This document shows positions 53,977-62,747 of a DNA stretch of 64,000 bases, piece by piece. The notes under the pieces were generated by a model. The model was not told the DNA's origin. It did not search any database and saw nothing but the letters and a program-made list of their open reading frames with translations. This DNA is from Candidatus Rokuibacteriota bacterium (GTDB lineage Bacteria; Methylomirabilota; Methylomirabilia; Rokubacteriales; CSP1-6): contig QHSU01000059.1 of the NCBI GenBank assembly GCA_003220535.1, positions 124,001 to 188,000 on the forward strand, given 5' to 3'. The first letter of the stretch is position 1, and each line of letters opens with the position of its first letter. The position numbers and the translations under genes were made by a program.

Positions 53977-54807
53977 CTAGTGCGCTGACGGCGATTTCCC
54001 GGCGCGCCAGGTGATCATGCCCTGGATGTTCAGGGCCAGGAACTCGTCGAAGCGCCGCCAGGCGCCGTACTTCGGGTGCAGGATGCTGCCCACCAGGGTC
54101 GCCATCTCGGGTGAGCCGTCGGCGAGTCCGGCCGCCCGCGCGGTCGCGATCGCGTCCGAGAGATCGCGGAAATACGCGCGCTGCTCGACGACGTCCTGCT
54201 TCGTGCCGCTCATCTGTGGTGTCGCGTGCCCGGAGACGATGACGTCGAAGTCCAGCTTCTCCTCGATCCACTGGAAGCGCTCGACGATGCGATCGGGATG
54301 ACCGAGCAGCGTCCGGAACGGGATGTTGCGCGGCTGGACGAGGTCGACGAACATGGCCAGCCGGCCCGCCGGGTAGTGGACGACGATGTAGTCGTCGGTC
54401 GGCGAAAGATCGGCCGGGTAGAGGTCGACGCTGCGCCCGCCCAGCTCCAGGGTCATCTTCTTGTCGAACACGATGTCGGGCGCCGGCGTCGTCGGGTCGT
54501 TGGCGGCCTTGATGCGGTCGACGGTGTTCTTGTGCCCGACGAAGCGGGCGGTATCGGCGAAGACGGCGCCACCGGTGCTGTGGTCGAAGGCCGAGTGGCT
54601 GTAGACGAGGTACTTCACGGGCTGCGCCGTCACCGAGCGGATCGCCTCCTTGATCAGATAGGGCGTGCGCGGATTGACCTGGCCGTTGGCGTCGACGAGG
54701 ATGACGCCCGCCTCCGTGACGATGAACAGCGCGACGTGATTCACCCAGCGAAAGCCGAAGGCATCGGGGGTGAAGCGGACCAGCTCGGCGAGTGACTCGT
54801 TGGGCAT
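53977..54807 (-). CDS. MBL-fold metallo-hydrolase with incomplete metal site
   Basis: A 276-residue metallo-beta-lactamase-fold protein. LFIVTEAGVILVDANGQ, VKYLVYSHSAFDHSTGG, FVDLVQPRNIPF and VIVSGHATP are the standard blocks. The H-x-H-x-D-H motif is here His71-S-Ala73-F-Asp75-His76: the second His is replaced by Ala, so only one normal zinc site may form. Alkylsulfatase- or quinolone-response-like MBL proteins are the nearest types. It is followed on the same strand (upstream) by an alpha/beta hydrolase 37 bases away that also lacks a catalytic residue. Confidence 0.87.
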   Translation of the reverse strand: MPNESLAELVRFTPDAFGFRWVNHVALFIVTEAGVILVDANGQVNPRTPYLIKEAIRSVTAQPVKYLVYSHSAFDHSTGGAVFADTARFVGHKNTVDRIKAANDPTTPAPDIVFDKKMTLELGGRSVDLYPADLSPTDDYIVVHYPAGRLAMFVDLVQPRNIPFRTLLGHPDRIVERFQWIEEKLDFDVIVSGHATPQMSGTKQDVVEQRAYFRDLSDAIATARAAGLADGSPEMATLVGSILHPKYGAWRRFDEFLALNIQGMITWRAGKSPSAH

Positions 54808-54844
54808 GGCTGCTCTCCTCGACCCGTCAATCCTTCATCGTCCG

Positions 54845-55705
54845 TCAGTCTTTGACGGCTTGATCGGCGAAGCTCGACAACGCCTGCGCGAGGCCAGCCG
54901 GGTTCTCCATCTGCAGCGCGTAGTCGCCCTCGACGTCGATGACGACCGCGCTCTTCCAGCAGCCGGCGATCTCCTTCGCCTGCGCGATCGTCAGCTCTGA
55001 GCTGTGGCTGCCGCGCAGGATCGCGACCGGGCAGGTGGCCCTGGCGGCGTACTTCCTCAAATCGTCCGCCATGTGGGCGAGGCCGAGCGCCACGCGCACC
55101 TTGTCGTACTTGACGGCCACGCCGCCGCCGGCCGGAACGAAGTTGTACTCCAGGCGATGGCGCAGCGACGGCTCCTGGTCGCGGGGACGCGCCGAGCGCA
55201 GGTACCCGAGCGCCGCCTCTCGAGACGGGAACTCGGTCGGCGATTCGAGCATGCGGTGCGACGAGACCAGCACCTTGATGACTTCCTCGCGCGTGGGGAA
55301 GAAGTTGCTGATGTGTGGCCCGCCGACCAGGCCGAGCCCCTGGATCTCCCCTGGATAGACCGCCGCGAAGACCTGTCCGACCCGGCCGCCGAGGGACTGG
55401 CCGGCGACGATCGCCTTGTCGATCCCGACCTGCTGGAAGAACAGGTGCAGGTCCTGGGCGTACTCCTCCGCCGAGTAGTCGCCGTCCGGTCGCCCACTGT
55501 CGCCGTGCCCCCGCTGATCGAGGCCGTACACGTGGAACCGCGGGCCGAGGGCATTGGCCGTCCCTTCCCACATGCGACCGTAGCCGGAGGACGGATGCAG
55601 CAACACGAGATTCGGCCTGGGCCCGGGCCACTCGTAATAGTGGACTTTCAGCCCGTTCGGCAGGGTGACGTTTTTCTCGAGGAAGTCACGCGGATGTTCG
55701 GCCAT
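54845..55705 (-). CDS. alpha/beta hydrolase with catalytic His replaced
   Basis: A 286-residue alpha/beta-hydrolase fold protein. LVLLHPSSGYGRMWEG, GLDQRGHGDSGRPDGDYS and the nucleophile elbow AGQSLGG (Ser104) are intact. Near the C terminus, where family members have a GDH motif before LENP, the sequence is EGD-Tyr262-ALQMENP, so the catalytic His is a Tyr (codon TAC). It might be inactive or use another base. Upstream on the same strand is a 42-residue membrane protein. Confidence 0.88.
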   Translation of the reverse strand: MAEHPRDFLEKNVTLPNGLKVHYYEWPGPRPNLVLLHPSSGYGRMWEGTANALGPRFHVYGLDQRGHGDSGRPDGDYSAEEYAQDLHLFFQQVGIDKAIVAGQSLGGRVGQVFAAVYPGEIQGLGLVGGPHISNFFPTREEVIKVLVSSHRMLESPTEFPSREAALGYLRSARPRDQEPSLRHRLEYNFVPAGGGVAVKYDKVRVALGLAHMADDLRKYAARATCPVAILRGSHSSELTIAQAKEIAGCWKSAVVIDVEGDYALQMENPAGLAQALSSFADQAVKD

Positions 55706-55738
55706 CGCTATCTCCCTTCCACCAGCATTCTAGGCTTC

Positions 55739-55867
55739 TCAGAGGGCTTCGCCCAGCACCCAGACGGCCAGCCCGAGCGGGACGAGCAGCACAGGCACTG
55801 ACACACCGAGCGCCGCCAGAATGAACAGAATACCCGCGGCGATCTTGCTCGCTCGTCCGATGTGCAT
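55739..55867 (-). CDS. small hydrophobic membrane protein
   Basis: A 42-residue ORF, MHIGRASKIAAGILFILAAL then VSVPVLLVPLGLAVWVLGEAL, made of one long or two short membrane helices with a basic N terminus. A strong GAGGAGG site lies 7 bases before the ATG at 55867. It precedes the alpha/beta hydrolase gene by 33 bases in the same direction. Function unknown; the ribosome site and helix are the only support. Confidence 0.6.
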   Translation of the reverse strand: MHIGRASKIAAGILFILAALGVSVPVLLVPLGLAVWVLGEAL

Positions 55868-55961
55868 ACGGTTCCTCCTCATAGATCGGGTGAAGGGAAC
55901 TCGGGCACCGTCTCCGACGCCAGGAGGCTACCATGCCGCACGTTTGAGCAGGAGGACGGGT

Positions 55962-55990
55962 TTGACGCCGCTCTCGCTCGGTGATACAAA
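55962..55990 (+). promoter_or_regulatory. sigma-70-type promoter for the molybdenum hydroxylase gene
   Basis: TTGACG and TACAAA with a 17-base spacer, ending 47 bases upstream of the ATG at 56038. No operator-like palindrome seen near it. Confidence 0.5.
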
Positions 55991-56037
55991 CCGACGCGCG
56001 CAGTGAACGAGCGAATCGATCTCTAGCCGAGGAGACC

Positions 56038-58341
56038 ATGGCGCACGCGAGCGATCCGGACAAATACGTCGGCCGGCCGATGAAGCGGCGGGAAGACCGA
56101 AGGCTCCTGCTCGGCGCCGGCAAGTACGTCGACGACCTCGCGCCGACGGGTTGTCTGTCCGTCGCCCTCCTGCGCTCGCCGCACGGCCACGCGCGCATCA
56201 CCCGCCTCGACGTCGCTGCCGCGCGCAAGGCGCCGGGCGTGGTGGTCGTCGTCACCGGCGACGAGGTGCGCCACCTGGCGCCGATGCCCGTGAACCCCGC
56301 GATCCCGGGGATGAAGATCCCTCCGCATCCGATCATCGCCGACGGCGCGGTGCACGCGACGGGCGAGCCCGTGGCCGCGATCGTCGCGGAGAGCGCGGCG
56401 GAGGCGTGGGACGCGGCCGAGCTGATCGAGGTGGAGTACGAGGAGCTCGCCGCGGTGTCCGAGCCCGAGGCGGCGCTCGCCGCGGGCGCGCCGGCGGTCT
56501 ATTCCGAGATCGAGGGCAATCGCTCGTTTCGGCGGGTGGTGAAGGGCGGCGATTCCGACGCCGCGTTCGCGAGCGCCGCGCACCGGGTGACCTTGCGAGT
56601 GGCGCAAGAGCGGATCTCCGCGGTCGCGATGGAGCCGCGCATGGTCGTGGCCAGCTACGACGCCGTGGCGGAGGAGCTGACGCTCTGGGTGTCGTGCCAG
56701 TCGCCGTTCCGCATCCGTGGCGAGGTGGCCCGGCTGCTAGGGCTGCACGAATCGCAGGTGCGCGTGATCGCGCCCGACGTGGGCGGCGGGTTCGGCGTCA
56801 AGACCGGGCCCTATCGCGAAGAGGTCTTGCTGGCCTGGCTGACGGTACGCCTCGGGCGACCCGTTCGATGGGCGTCGACCCGTCGCGAGGACTTCCAGAC
56901 GACGAACCACGCGCGCGGCTCGGTGTGCGAGAGCGAGCTGGCGCTGGACGCCGACGGACGCATCCTCGGCCTGCGCGCGCGCATCGTGTCGCCGCTGGGG
57001 GCGTCACTCATGTTCGCGGCGCCGGGCTCGCCGTCGAACCACGTGCGGTGCCTGCCCGGCGCCTACGTCGTGCCGAGCTGCGACATCGCGGTGGACGGGG
57101 CTCTGACCAACACGGCGCCGGTGTCGGCCTACCGCGGGGCCGGGCGCCCGGAGGCCTGTTTCGTCATCGAGCGGCTCATGGACACCGCGGCGCGGGCGCT
57201 GAAGCTCGACCCGGCGGAGCTGCGCCGTCGCAACCTGATCCCGCCGGATCGCTTCCCCTACCGCACCATCACCGGCCAGATCTACGACTCCGGCGACTAT
57301 CCGCAGGCGCTCGAGCGCGCGCTCGCCGCCGCGGACTATCCGGCGCTCCGTCGCGCTCACGAGGCGCGGCGCGCGCGCGGGGAAGTGGTCGGGGTCGGCC
57401 TCGTGAGCTACGTCGAGCCCTGCGCCCTCGGCTGGGAGAGCGGCAGCGTCAAGGTCGAGCGCTCGGGACGGGTGACTGCGATCACGGGCTCGAGCGCCCA
57501 CGGCCAAGGCCACGAGACGACGTTCGCCCAAGTGGTCGCCGATGCCGTGGGGGTCACGCCGGAGGACGTCACGGTGATCCACGGCGACACGCGACGCGGC
57601 CCCGAGGGGTTCGGCACGCACGGCAGCCGCAGCACGGCGCTCGGCGGCGGCGCCCTCGTCGAGGCCTCCGTGGTCGTGCGCGACAAGGGCCGCCGCATCG
57701 CCGCGAAGCTGCTCGAGGCCGGAGTGGACGACGTCGTCGGCGTGGGCGGCGGGTTCCACGTGATCGGCGCGCCGCAGAAGAAGATCACCTGGAAAGAGGT
57801 CGCGACCGCGGCCTACGCCGGTGGCACCGCGCTGCCGGCCGGCGACACGCCGGGGCTCGAGTCGTCGAGCTATTTCCAGCCCGAGGGCGAGGCCTGGAGC
57901 TCCGGCGCAGTCGTGGCCGCCGTCTCGATCGAGCGCGAATCGGGGCGGCTCGTCATCGAGTCGCTCACGTGGGTGGACGACGCGGGGACCATCATCAACC
58001 CACTGCTCGCCGAAGGACAGCTCCACGGCGGGCTCGCGCAGGGAATCGGCCAGGCGCTGATGGAGCGAATCGTCTACGACGAGCGCGGCCAGCTCCTGAC
58101 GGGGACGCTGATGGACTACGCGGTGCCGCGCGCCGATGACGTGCCGGCGGTGACGATCGAGAAGATGCACACGCCGTCACCGCGCAACCCGCTCGGCGCC
58201 AAGGGCCTGGGCGAGGCCGGCTGCATCGCCATCCCGCCCGCGGTCGTCAACGCGGTGGTCGACGCCCTCGTGCCGTTCGGCGTGACCCACGTCGACATGC
58301 CGCTGACGCCGGAGAAGCTCTGGCAGGCGATGCGGGGGTGA
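56038..58341 (+). CDS. xanthine dehydrogenase family molybdopterin-binding subunit (CoxL/XdhA-like)
   Basis: A 767-residue large subunit of a molybdenum hydroxylase. N-terminal RPMKRREDRRLLLGAGKYVDDL, CQSPFRIRGEVARLLGLHESQVRVIAPDVGGGFGVKTGPYREEVL, AYRGAGRPEACFVIERLMD and the C-terminal NPLGAKGLGEAG with its conserved catalytic Glu are present. The AYRGAGRPE loop is the aldehyde oxidase/isoquinoline type, not the CO-dehydrogenase AYRCSFR type. The medium (FAD) and small (2Fe-2S) subunits are not next to it, so it needs partners encoded elsewhere. ATG at 56038 has GAGGAGACC upstream. Confidence 0.93.
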   Translation: MAHASDPDKYVGRPMKRREDRRLLLGAGKYVDDLAPTGCLSVALLRSPHGHARITRLDVAAARKAPGVVVVVTGDEVRHLAPMPVNPAIPGMKIPPHPIIADGAVHATGEPVAAIVAESAAEAWDAAELIEVEYEELAAVSEPEAALAAGAPAVYSEIEGNRSFRRVVKGGDSDAAFASAAHRVTLRVAQERISAVAMEPRMVVASYDAVAEELTLWVSCQSPFRIRGEVARLLGLHESQVRVIAPDVGGGFGVKTGPYREEVLLAWLTVRLGRPVRWASTRREDFQTTNHARGSVCESELALDADGRILGLRARIVSPLGASLMFAAPGSPSNHVRCLPGAYVVPSCDIAVDGALTNTAPVSAYRGAGRPEACFVIERLMDTAARALKLDPAELRRRNLIPPDRFPYRTITGQIYDSGDYPQALERALAAADYPALRRAHEARRARGEVVGVGLVSYVEPCALGWESGSVKVERSGRVTAITGSSAHGQGHETTFAQVVADAVGVTPEDVTVIHGDTRRGPEGFGTHGSRSTALGGGALVEASVVVRDKGRRIAAKLLEAGVDDVVGVGGGFHVIGAPQKKITWKEVATAAYAGGTALPAGDTPGLESSSYFQPEGEAWSSGAVVAAVSIERESGRLVIESLTWVDDAGTIINPLLAEGQLHGGLAQGIGQALMERIVYDERGQLLTGTLMDYAVPRADDVPAVTIEKMHTPSPRNPLGAKGLGEAGCIAIPPAVVNAVVDALVPFGVTHVDMPLTPEKLWQAMRG

Positions 58342-58343
58342 CC

Positions 58344-58360
58344 GGCGCTGTCGCAGCGCC
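58344..58360. terminator. hairpin between the molybdenum hydroxylase and RidA-like genes
   Basis: A perfect 7-bp stem (ggcgctg / cagcgcc) with a 3-base loop, 2 bases after the plus-strand stop and 6 bases from the minus-strand stop. No T-run. Confidence 0.5.
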
Positions 58361-58366
58361 GCGTTC

Positions 58367-58756
58367 TCAATCGAGGACGGCGACCGCTTCGATCTCGACC
58401 AGGAAATGCGGCTCGGCGAGGCCCTGCACGACGACCAGCGTGTTCGCGGGATACGGCGGCGCGGGGAATATCTCGTCGCGCGCGGCGGCGACCAGCGGTC
58501 GATAGGCCCAGTGCGTGATGTACGTGGTGGTCTTGACCAGGTGGCGAAGGCCGCCGCCGTAGTGGGCGAGGATCGCCGCGAGGTTGTCGTAGCATCGGCG
58601 GGCCTGCGCTCGCGCGTCGCCCACGCCGACCACGGCACCCGACGGGTCCATCGCGAGCTGGCCGGAGATGTAGAGCGTCTTGCCCGCCCGCCCCACGTGC
58701 GAGTAGTGCGCCTGCGGCGTGTGCACGCCGGAAGGATTCAGGAACTCGCGGTCCAT
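58367..58756 (-). CDS. RidA/YjgF family protein (non-archetypal)
   Basis: A 129-residue trimeric-type YjgF fold: YISGQLAMDPSGAVVG, ARRCYDNLAAILAHYGGGLRHLVKTTTYIT, and the end VVVQGLAEPHFLVEIEAVAV. The arginine that makes archetypal RidA an imine deaminase (P-A-R-[ST]) is replaced by Asn here (YPANTLVVV), so it belongs with Rid groups of other or unknown function, such as RutC-like proteins in pyrimidine breakdown. The start overlaps the CodA-like gene by 19 bases; last gene of the operon that runs to 64000. Confidence 0.88.
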   Translation of the reverse strand: MDREFLNPSGVHTPQAHYSHVGRAGKTLYISGQLAMDPSGAVVGVGDARAQARRCYDNLAAILAHYGGGLRHLVKTTTYITHWAYRPLVAAARDEIFPAPPYPANTLVVVQGLAEPHFLVEIEAVAVLD

Positions 58757-60087
58757 CCGACGAGATCGTCCAGCTCGCGATAGTCGGGCAGCCGCCGCTC
58801 GATCGCCCGGCCGCTCCTGACGACGACCCGGTTCGCCTGCGGCCGCGAGAGGAGCTCGCTCCAGGTCCGGCCCTGGAAGAGCACGAGATCCGCGGGCAAC
58901 CCCGGCCCGATGCGGCCGCCGCCCGCGAGGCCCATCAGGTCGGCCGGCGTCGTCGTCACCGCGCGCGGCCAGTCGCCGTACGGCCGGTCGAGGTGACAGA
59001 TGCGCGCGGCCTCGCGGAACACTTCGAGCATGTCGTGGTCGCCGAAGCCGTGGAACGCGTCGCGGCAGTTATCGCTGGCCACGGCGACGCGCACGCCCCG
59101 CTCGGCGAACTCGTGGAGCAGCGTCACACCCCGCCAGCGCGGCGTGCGCCCGGGCACGCGATCCTGTAAATACTGGTTGCACATCGGCAGGCTCACGACG
59201 CTGATCCCGGCCTCGGCGGTGAGATCGAGTGTCTCGGCGACGACGTCGGGCGGCTGGACGGCCAGGCTGCAGCAGTGCCCGCAGACGACCCGGCCCGCGA
59301 AGCGTCGCCGCCGCGCCGCGCGCGCGACGTGAGCCAGCGCTCGCGCGCCGACGTCGCCGCTCTCGTCGCAGTGCAAGTCGACGTCGAGCCCACGCTCGGC
59401 GGCGCGGTCGAACAGGCGATCGAGCAGCGCATCGATCTCCGGCGACATGTAGGCGACCGCGCCGAGGATGCCGCCCGCCGCGGCGACGCGGTCCGCCAGA
59501 TCGTCACCTTCCGGCGTACCGAAGATCTGGAGCGGGACCAGCGAGACGGCCTGAAGCTCGACCCGCCCGGCCCACTCCTTGCGGAGCCCCTCGAACACGG
59601 GCCAGCTGATCACGGCCTGCGGCGCCAGAGAGTCGACGTGAGTCCGCACGGCCCTCGTGCCGTGCGCCCAGCTGCACCGGAGCCCGAAATCCATGCGCCG
59701 GCGGACGTCGTCGGCCGACCAGTGCACGGTGCGGTCAGCCGCCACGGCGCGGAGGGCGCCGGCGAACGTGCCGTCCGAGTTCGGCGCGCGCTCCCAGGTG
59801 TGGCCCTTGTCCAGGTGCGTGTGGACGTCGATCAGGCATGGCCAGACCTGGCCGCGCCGGAGGTCGACGCTGGGTTCCGAGGCGTCCGGCACCGACGCCG
59901 GCGGCTCGACGGCGGCGATGCGCGCGTCGCGAATGACGACGTCTACGACCGCCAGCCCGTCGGGGGATAGCGACACGCCTGGGGGGAGATCGGTCAGGAA
60001 CGCCGCCGGGACCGTGGCGCTCCGCAGCCGGTACGCACTCCGTTCAGGGACCGTGACGAAGTCCACCGCCGCCCCAGGCGAGCTCAC
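58738..60087 (-). CDS. cytosine deaminase-like cyclic amidohydrolase
   Basis: A 449-residue metallo-amidohydrolase of the CodA/N-isopropylammelide branch. PCLIDVHTHLDKGHTW holds the H-x-H metal ligands, DLHCDESGD is the CodA H-C-D-E signature, VVCGHCCSLA the next His and VAVASDNCRDAFHGFGDHDML the metal Asp (SDN where CodA has HDD). GHTW and W-x-x-P near the end fit. The reaction is removal of an amino group or opening of a ring in a pyrimidine, triazine or related heterocycle. GTG start, 9 bases after the permease gene. Confidence 0.88.
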   Translation of the reverse strand: MSSPGAAVDFVTVPERSAYRLRSATVPAAFLTDLPPGVSLSPDGLAVVDVVIRDARIAAVEPPASVPDASEPSVDLRRGQVWPCLIDVHTHLDKGHTWERAPNSDGTFAGALRAVAADRTVHWSADDVRRRMDFGLRCSWAHGTRAVRTHVDSLAPQAVISWPVFEGLRKEWAGRVELQAVSLVPLQIFGTPEGDDLADRVAAAGGILGAVAYMSPEIDALLDRLFDRAAERGLDVDLHCDESGDVGARALAHVARAARRRRFAGRVVCGHCCSLAVQPPDVVAETLDLTAEAGISVVSLPMCNQYLQDRVPGRTPRWRGVTLLHEFAERGVRVAVASDNCRDAFHGFGDHDMLEVFREAARICHLDRPYGDWPRAVTTTPADLMGLAGGGRIGPGLPADLVLFQGRTWSELLSRPQANRVVVRSGRAIERRLPDYRELDDLVGWTASS

Positions 60088-60096
60088 GATCGCCCT

Positions 60097-60951
60097 TCAG
60101 CCTTCACGCGCGACGGCGCTCTCGTGCCACTTCCGTAGGATCAGGTGCGACAGCGCCGTCAACGCCAGGAAGATGAGGATCCCCGTGCACGTGATCATCA
60201 AGAGCGCGGCGAACATGCGGGGGATCTGCATTGTGTACCCGGACTCGAGAATGCGGTAGGCGAGTCCCGACTGGGTGCCGCCCGTGCCGGCCACGAACTC
60301 CGCCACGACCGCGCCGATCAAGGCTAACCCGCCGCTGATGCGGAGCCCGCCCAGGAAGTACGGCATCGCGCTGGGCAGTCGCAGGTACCAGAAGACCTGC
60401 CGGCGCGAGGCGCCGTAGAGCTGCATCAGGTTCAATAGATTGTGGTCGGCGCTGTTGAGCCCGAGCGTGGTGTTGGACACGATCGGGAAGAACGCGACGA
60501 TCCATGCGCAGATCAGGAGCGCGACGGGGATGTTCTTGACCCAGATGATGATGAGCGGCGCGATCGCCACGACCGGCGTCACCTGGAGGATCACGGCGTA
60601 CGGGAAGAGGCTCAGCTCGATCAGCTTGGACTGGGTGAAAAGGATCGCGATGAGCACCCCGGCGACCGTGGCGACGAGCAGGGCGGCCCCGGTGATCGTC
60701 AGCGTGACGAGGAGCGAAGGGTAGAGCGTGCCCCAGTCCCGGACGAGCGTCCCCAGAACGAGGAGCGGCCCGGGCAGGATGTAGTAAGGGATCTGGTTCA
60801 GGCGCACGACCAGCTCCCACGCGACCAGGCCGGCGCCGCCGATGACCAGGGGTGGAAGCACGCGGCGCACCGCTCGCCCGATGTCGAGCCCGCGCGGCCG
60901 AGCGGGCGCGCTCGCTCGGGCTGTCTCCACGTCGCTCACGGCGGCGCTCAC
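60097..60951 (-). CDS. ABC transporter permease (SsuC/ThiX/TauC type)
   Basis: A 284-residue BPD_transp_1 permease with about six helices. LVIGGAGLVAWELVVRLNQIPYYILPGP is the typical opening and YGASRRQVFWYLRLPSAMPYFLGGLRISGGLALIGAVVAEFVAG the EAA loop that docks the ATPase. The relatives import taurine, sulfonates, nitrate, or pyrimidines and thiamine precursors. The GTG at 60951 overlaps the ATPase stop (GTGA). Follows ATPase and precedes the CodA-like deaminase. Confidence 0.92.
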   Translation of the reverse strand: MSAAVSDVETARASAPARPRGLDIGRAVRRVLPPLVIGGAGLVAWELVVRLNQIPYYILPGPLLVLGTLVRDWGTLYPSLLVTLTITGAALLVATVAGVLIAILFTQSKLIELSLFPYAVILQVTPVVAIAPLIIIWVKNIPVALLICAWIVAFFPIVSNTTLGLNSADHNLLNLMQLYGASRRQVFWYLRLPSAMPYFLGGLRISGGLALIGAVVAEFVAGTGGTQSGLAYRILESGYTMQIPRMFAALLMITCTGILIFLALTALSHLILRKWHESAVAREG

Positions 60952-61724
60952 GAGTGCATCGCTTCGGCCAGACGTGCCGAGACCTGCCGGCAGTACTCGT
61001 TGTAGAGCAGAGACGTTCGGAACGCCTCGTCGCGAGGCGTCGGCGCCTCGATGGCGACCTCGCTCGCCGTGCGCCCTGGCCGCGCGGTCATCACGGCGAT
61101 CCGCGTAGACAGGTACACGGACTCGTACACGCTGTGGGTCACGAACACGACGGTCCAGCGCTGGCGGGCCCAGAGCGCCAGGAGGTCGTTGTCGAGCTTG
61201 AATCGAGTGATCTCGTCGAGCGACGCGAACGGCTCGTCCAGCAGGAGCAGCCGGGGATGCGTGACCAGGGCTCGGGCGATCGACACGCGCATCTTCATGC
61301 CGCCCGAGAGCTCGCGTGGATAGGCGCGCTCGAAGCCGTCGAGGCCCACCATCCCGATCGCCTCCCGGACCCGCGCGGTCGCCTCCTCGGCCGGAACGCC
61401 ACGCAGCTTCAAGGGGAGGAGGACGTTCTTGAACACGGTCGCCCACGGCATGAGCGTCGGCTCCTGGAACACGAAGCCGATGTCGCCTCGCGGCAGCCCG
61501 GCGCGGCCATTCGCGCTTGGCCACTCGATGCGGCCGCCCGAGACTTCGCCCAGCCCCGCCACGAGCCGTAGCACCGTGCTCTTCCCGCACCCGGAGGGGC
61601 CGAGCAGGCTCAGGAACTCTCCCTCGCCCACGTCCAGGTCCAGGCGCCGCAGCGCGACGACGCCGTTGCCGTAGATCTTGTCGACGTGCTGCAGCTGGAC
61701 GACGGCAGGGATGCCGCGACTCAC
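60948..61724 (-). CDS. ABC transporter ATP-binding protein (SsuB/TauB type)
   Basis: A 258-residue ATPase. Walker A GPSGCGKST, Q-loop FVFQEPTLMPW, signature LSGGMKMRVSIARAL, Walker B LLLLDEPFASLD and H-loop VFVTHSVYES. Slightly unusual is MKMRVS where QQQRV is the rule in the signature, a change seen in this branch. GTG at 61724 overlaps the binding-protein stop (GTGA). Confidence 0.95.
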   Translation of the reverse strand: MSRGIPAVVQLQHVDKIYGNGVVALRRLDLDVGEGEFLSLLGPSGCGKSTVLRLVAGLGEVSGGRIEWPSANGRAGLPRGDIGFVFQEPTLMPWATVFKNVLLPLKLRGVPAEEATARVREAIGMVGLDGFERAYPRELSGGMKMRVSIARALVTHPRLLLLDEPFASLDEITRFKLDNDLLALWARQRWTVVFVTHSVYESVYLSTRIAVMTARPGRTASEVAIEAPTPRDEAFRTSLLYNEYCRQVSARLAEAMHS

Positions 61725-62746
61725 GACTTGCCGGGCTTGAGATTCATCCCGTGCTTCTTGTTGACGAACTGCAGCGTGTACGCGCGCTTGAGGTCGAGGT
61801 CGGGCGCGTAGAGGCCGGCCTCCACCATCGTCGCGTGGAAGTCCTTCCAACGCGCGTCGACCATGGCGCCGATCCCGAGCTTCTCGGCGTCCCCGGAGTC
61901 GACGATGCCGTACTTCTTCAAGGTCGCGAGGCTGTGCGCGATCTGGTCGTCGGTCATCTCCGGGTTGTCTTTCTTGATGAGCGCGTTGGCGGGGGCCCCG
62001 TCGCCGTAGAGATAGCTGTACCAGCCCTCGATGGTGCCGTTCACGAACCGCTGCACGAGGTCGGGCTTCTCGGTGACGAGCTTCCAGGACGTCTCGATCG
62101 TGGTCGCATACGACGAGTAGCCGCCGTCGGCGAGCAGGTGGACGACGAGCTTGGCGCCCGCTTTCTCGAGCTTGTACGGCTCGCTCGTCACGAAGCCCTG
62201 CTGGATCGCCGACTTGTCGGCGAGGAACGGCGCCATGTTGAACGTGTACGTGCGGATCTGCTCGTCGGCGTAGCCGTACTTGACCCGGAGGAACTGCCAG
62301 TAGCCGGCCCGCGCCACCGGCGAAATCATGATCGGCTTGCCCTTCATCGCCGCGAGCGAGTCGTTGCCCTGGCCGGCGTGGGCGATGAGCACCTGCGGAT
62401 CCTTCTGGAAGACGGTCCCGACGCACACCATGGGGATGTTGTTCTTGACGTAGTTCAGCGCGCTGAAGCAGTTGCTGCCCATGTTGAAGTCGATCGCGCC
62501 GGCGGCGAGGAGCTGGGGGTGGTTGATCTGCGGCCCGCCCATCCGGATCGTCGCGTCGATGCCGAGCTTCTTGTAGATGCCGGTGGCCACGGCCTGGTAG
62601 TAGCCGCCGTGCTCGGCCTGCGCCTTCCAGTTGGTGCCGAACGTGAGCTTGTCCAGCGTCTGCGCGCGCGCCGGCGCCACGCGCCGGGAGCCGATCGCGC
62701 CGGCCAACACGACGGTGGATGTCTTGAGGAACGTTCGACGGATCAT
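61721..62746 (-). CDS. Tat-exported NMT1/THI5-like ABC substrate-binding protein
   Basis: A 341-residue binding protein. MIRRTFLKTSTVVLAGAIGS is a textbook Tat signal (R-R-T-F-L-K). The mature part LTFGTNWKAQAEHGGYYQAVATGIYKKLGIDATIRMGG is the NMT1 signature found in ThiY, SsuA and related proteins that bind pyrimidine or sulfonate ligands. The ATG at 62746 is preferred over 62767 for this signal, with aaggaagg upstream; it is 1 base after the creatininase stop. Confidence 0.93.
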   Translation of the reverse strand: MIRRTFLKTSTVVLAGAIGSRRVAPARAQTLDKLTFGTNWKAQAEHGGYYQAVATGIYKKLGIDATIRMGGPQINHPQLLAAGAIDFNMGSNCFSALNYVKNNIPMVCVGTVFQKDPQVLIAHAGQGNDSLAAMKGKPIMISPVARAGYWQFLRVKYGYADEQIRTYTFNMAPFLADKSAIQQGFVTSEPYKLEKAGAKLVVHLLADGGYSSYATTIETSWKLVTEKPDLVQRFVNGTIEGWYSYLYGDGAPANALIKKDNPEMTDDQIAHSLATLKKYGIVDSGDAEKLGIGAMVDARWKDFHATMVEAGLYAPDLDLKRAYTLQFVNKKHGMNLKPGKS

Positions 62747-62747
62747 C

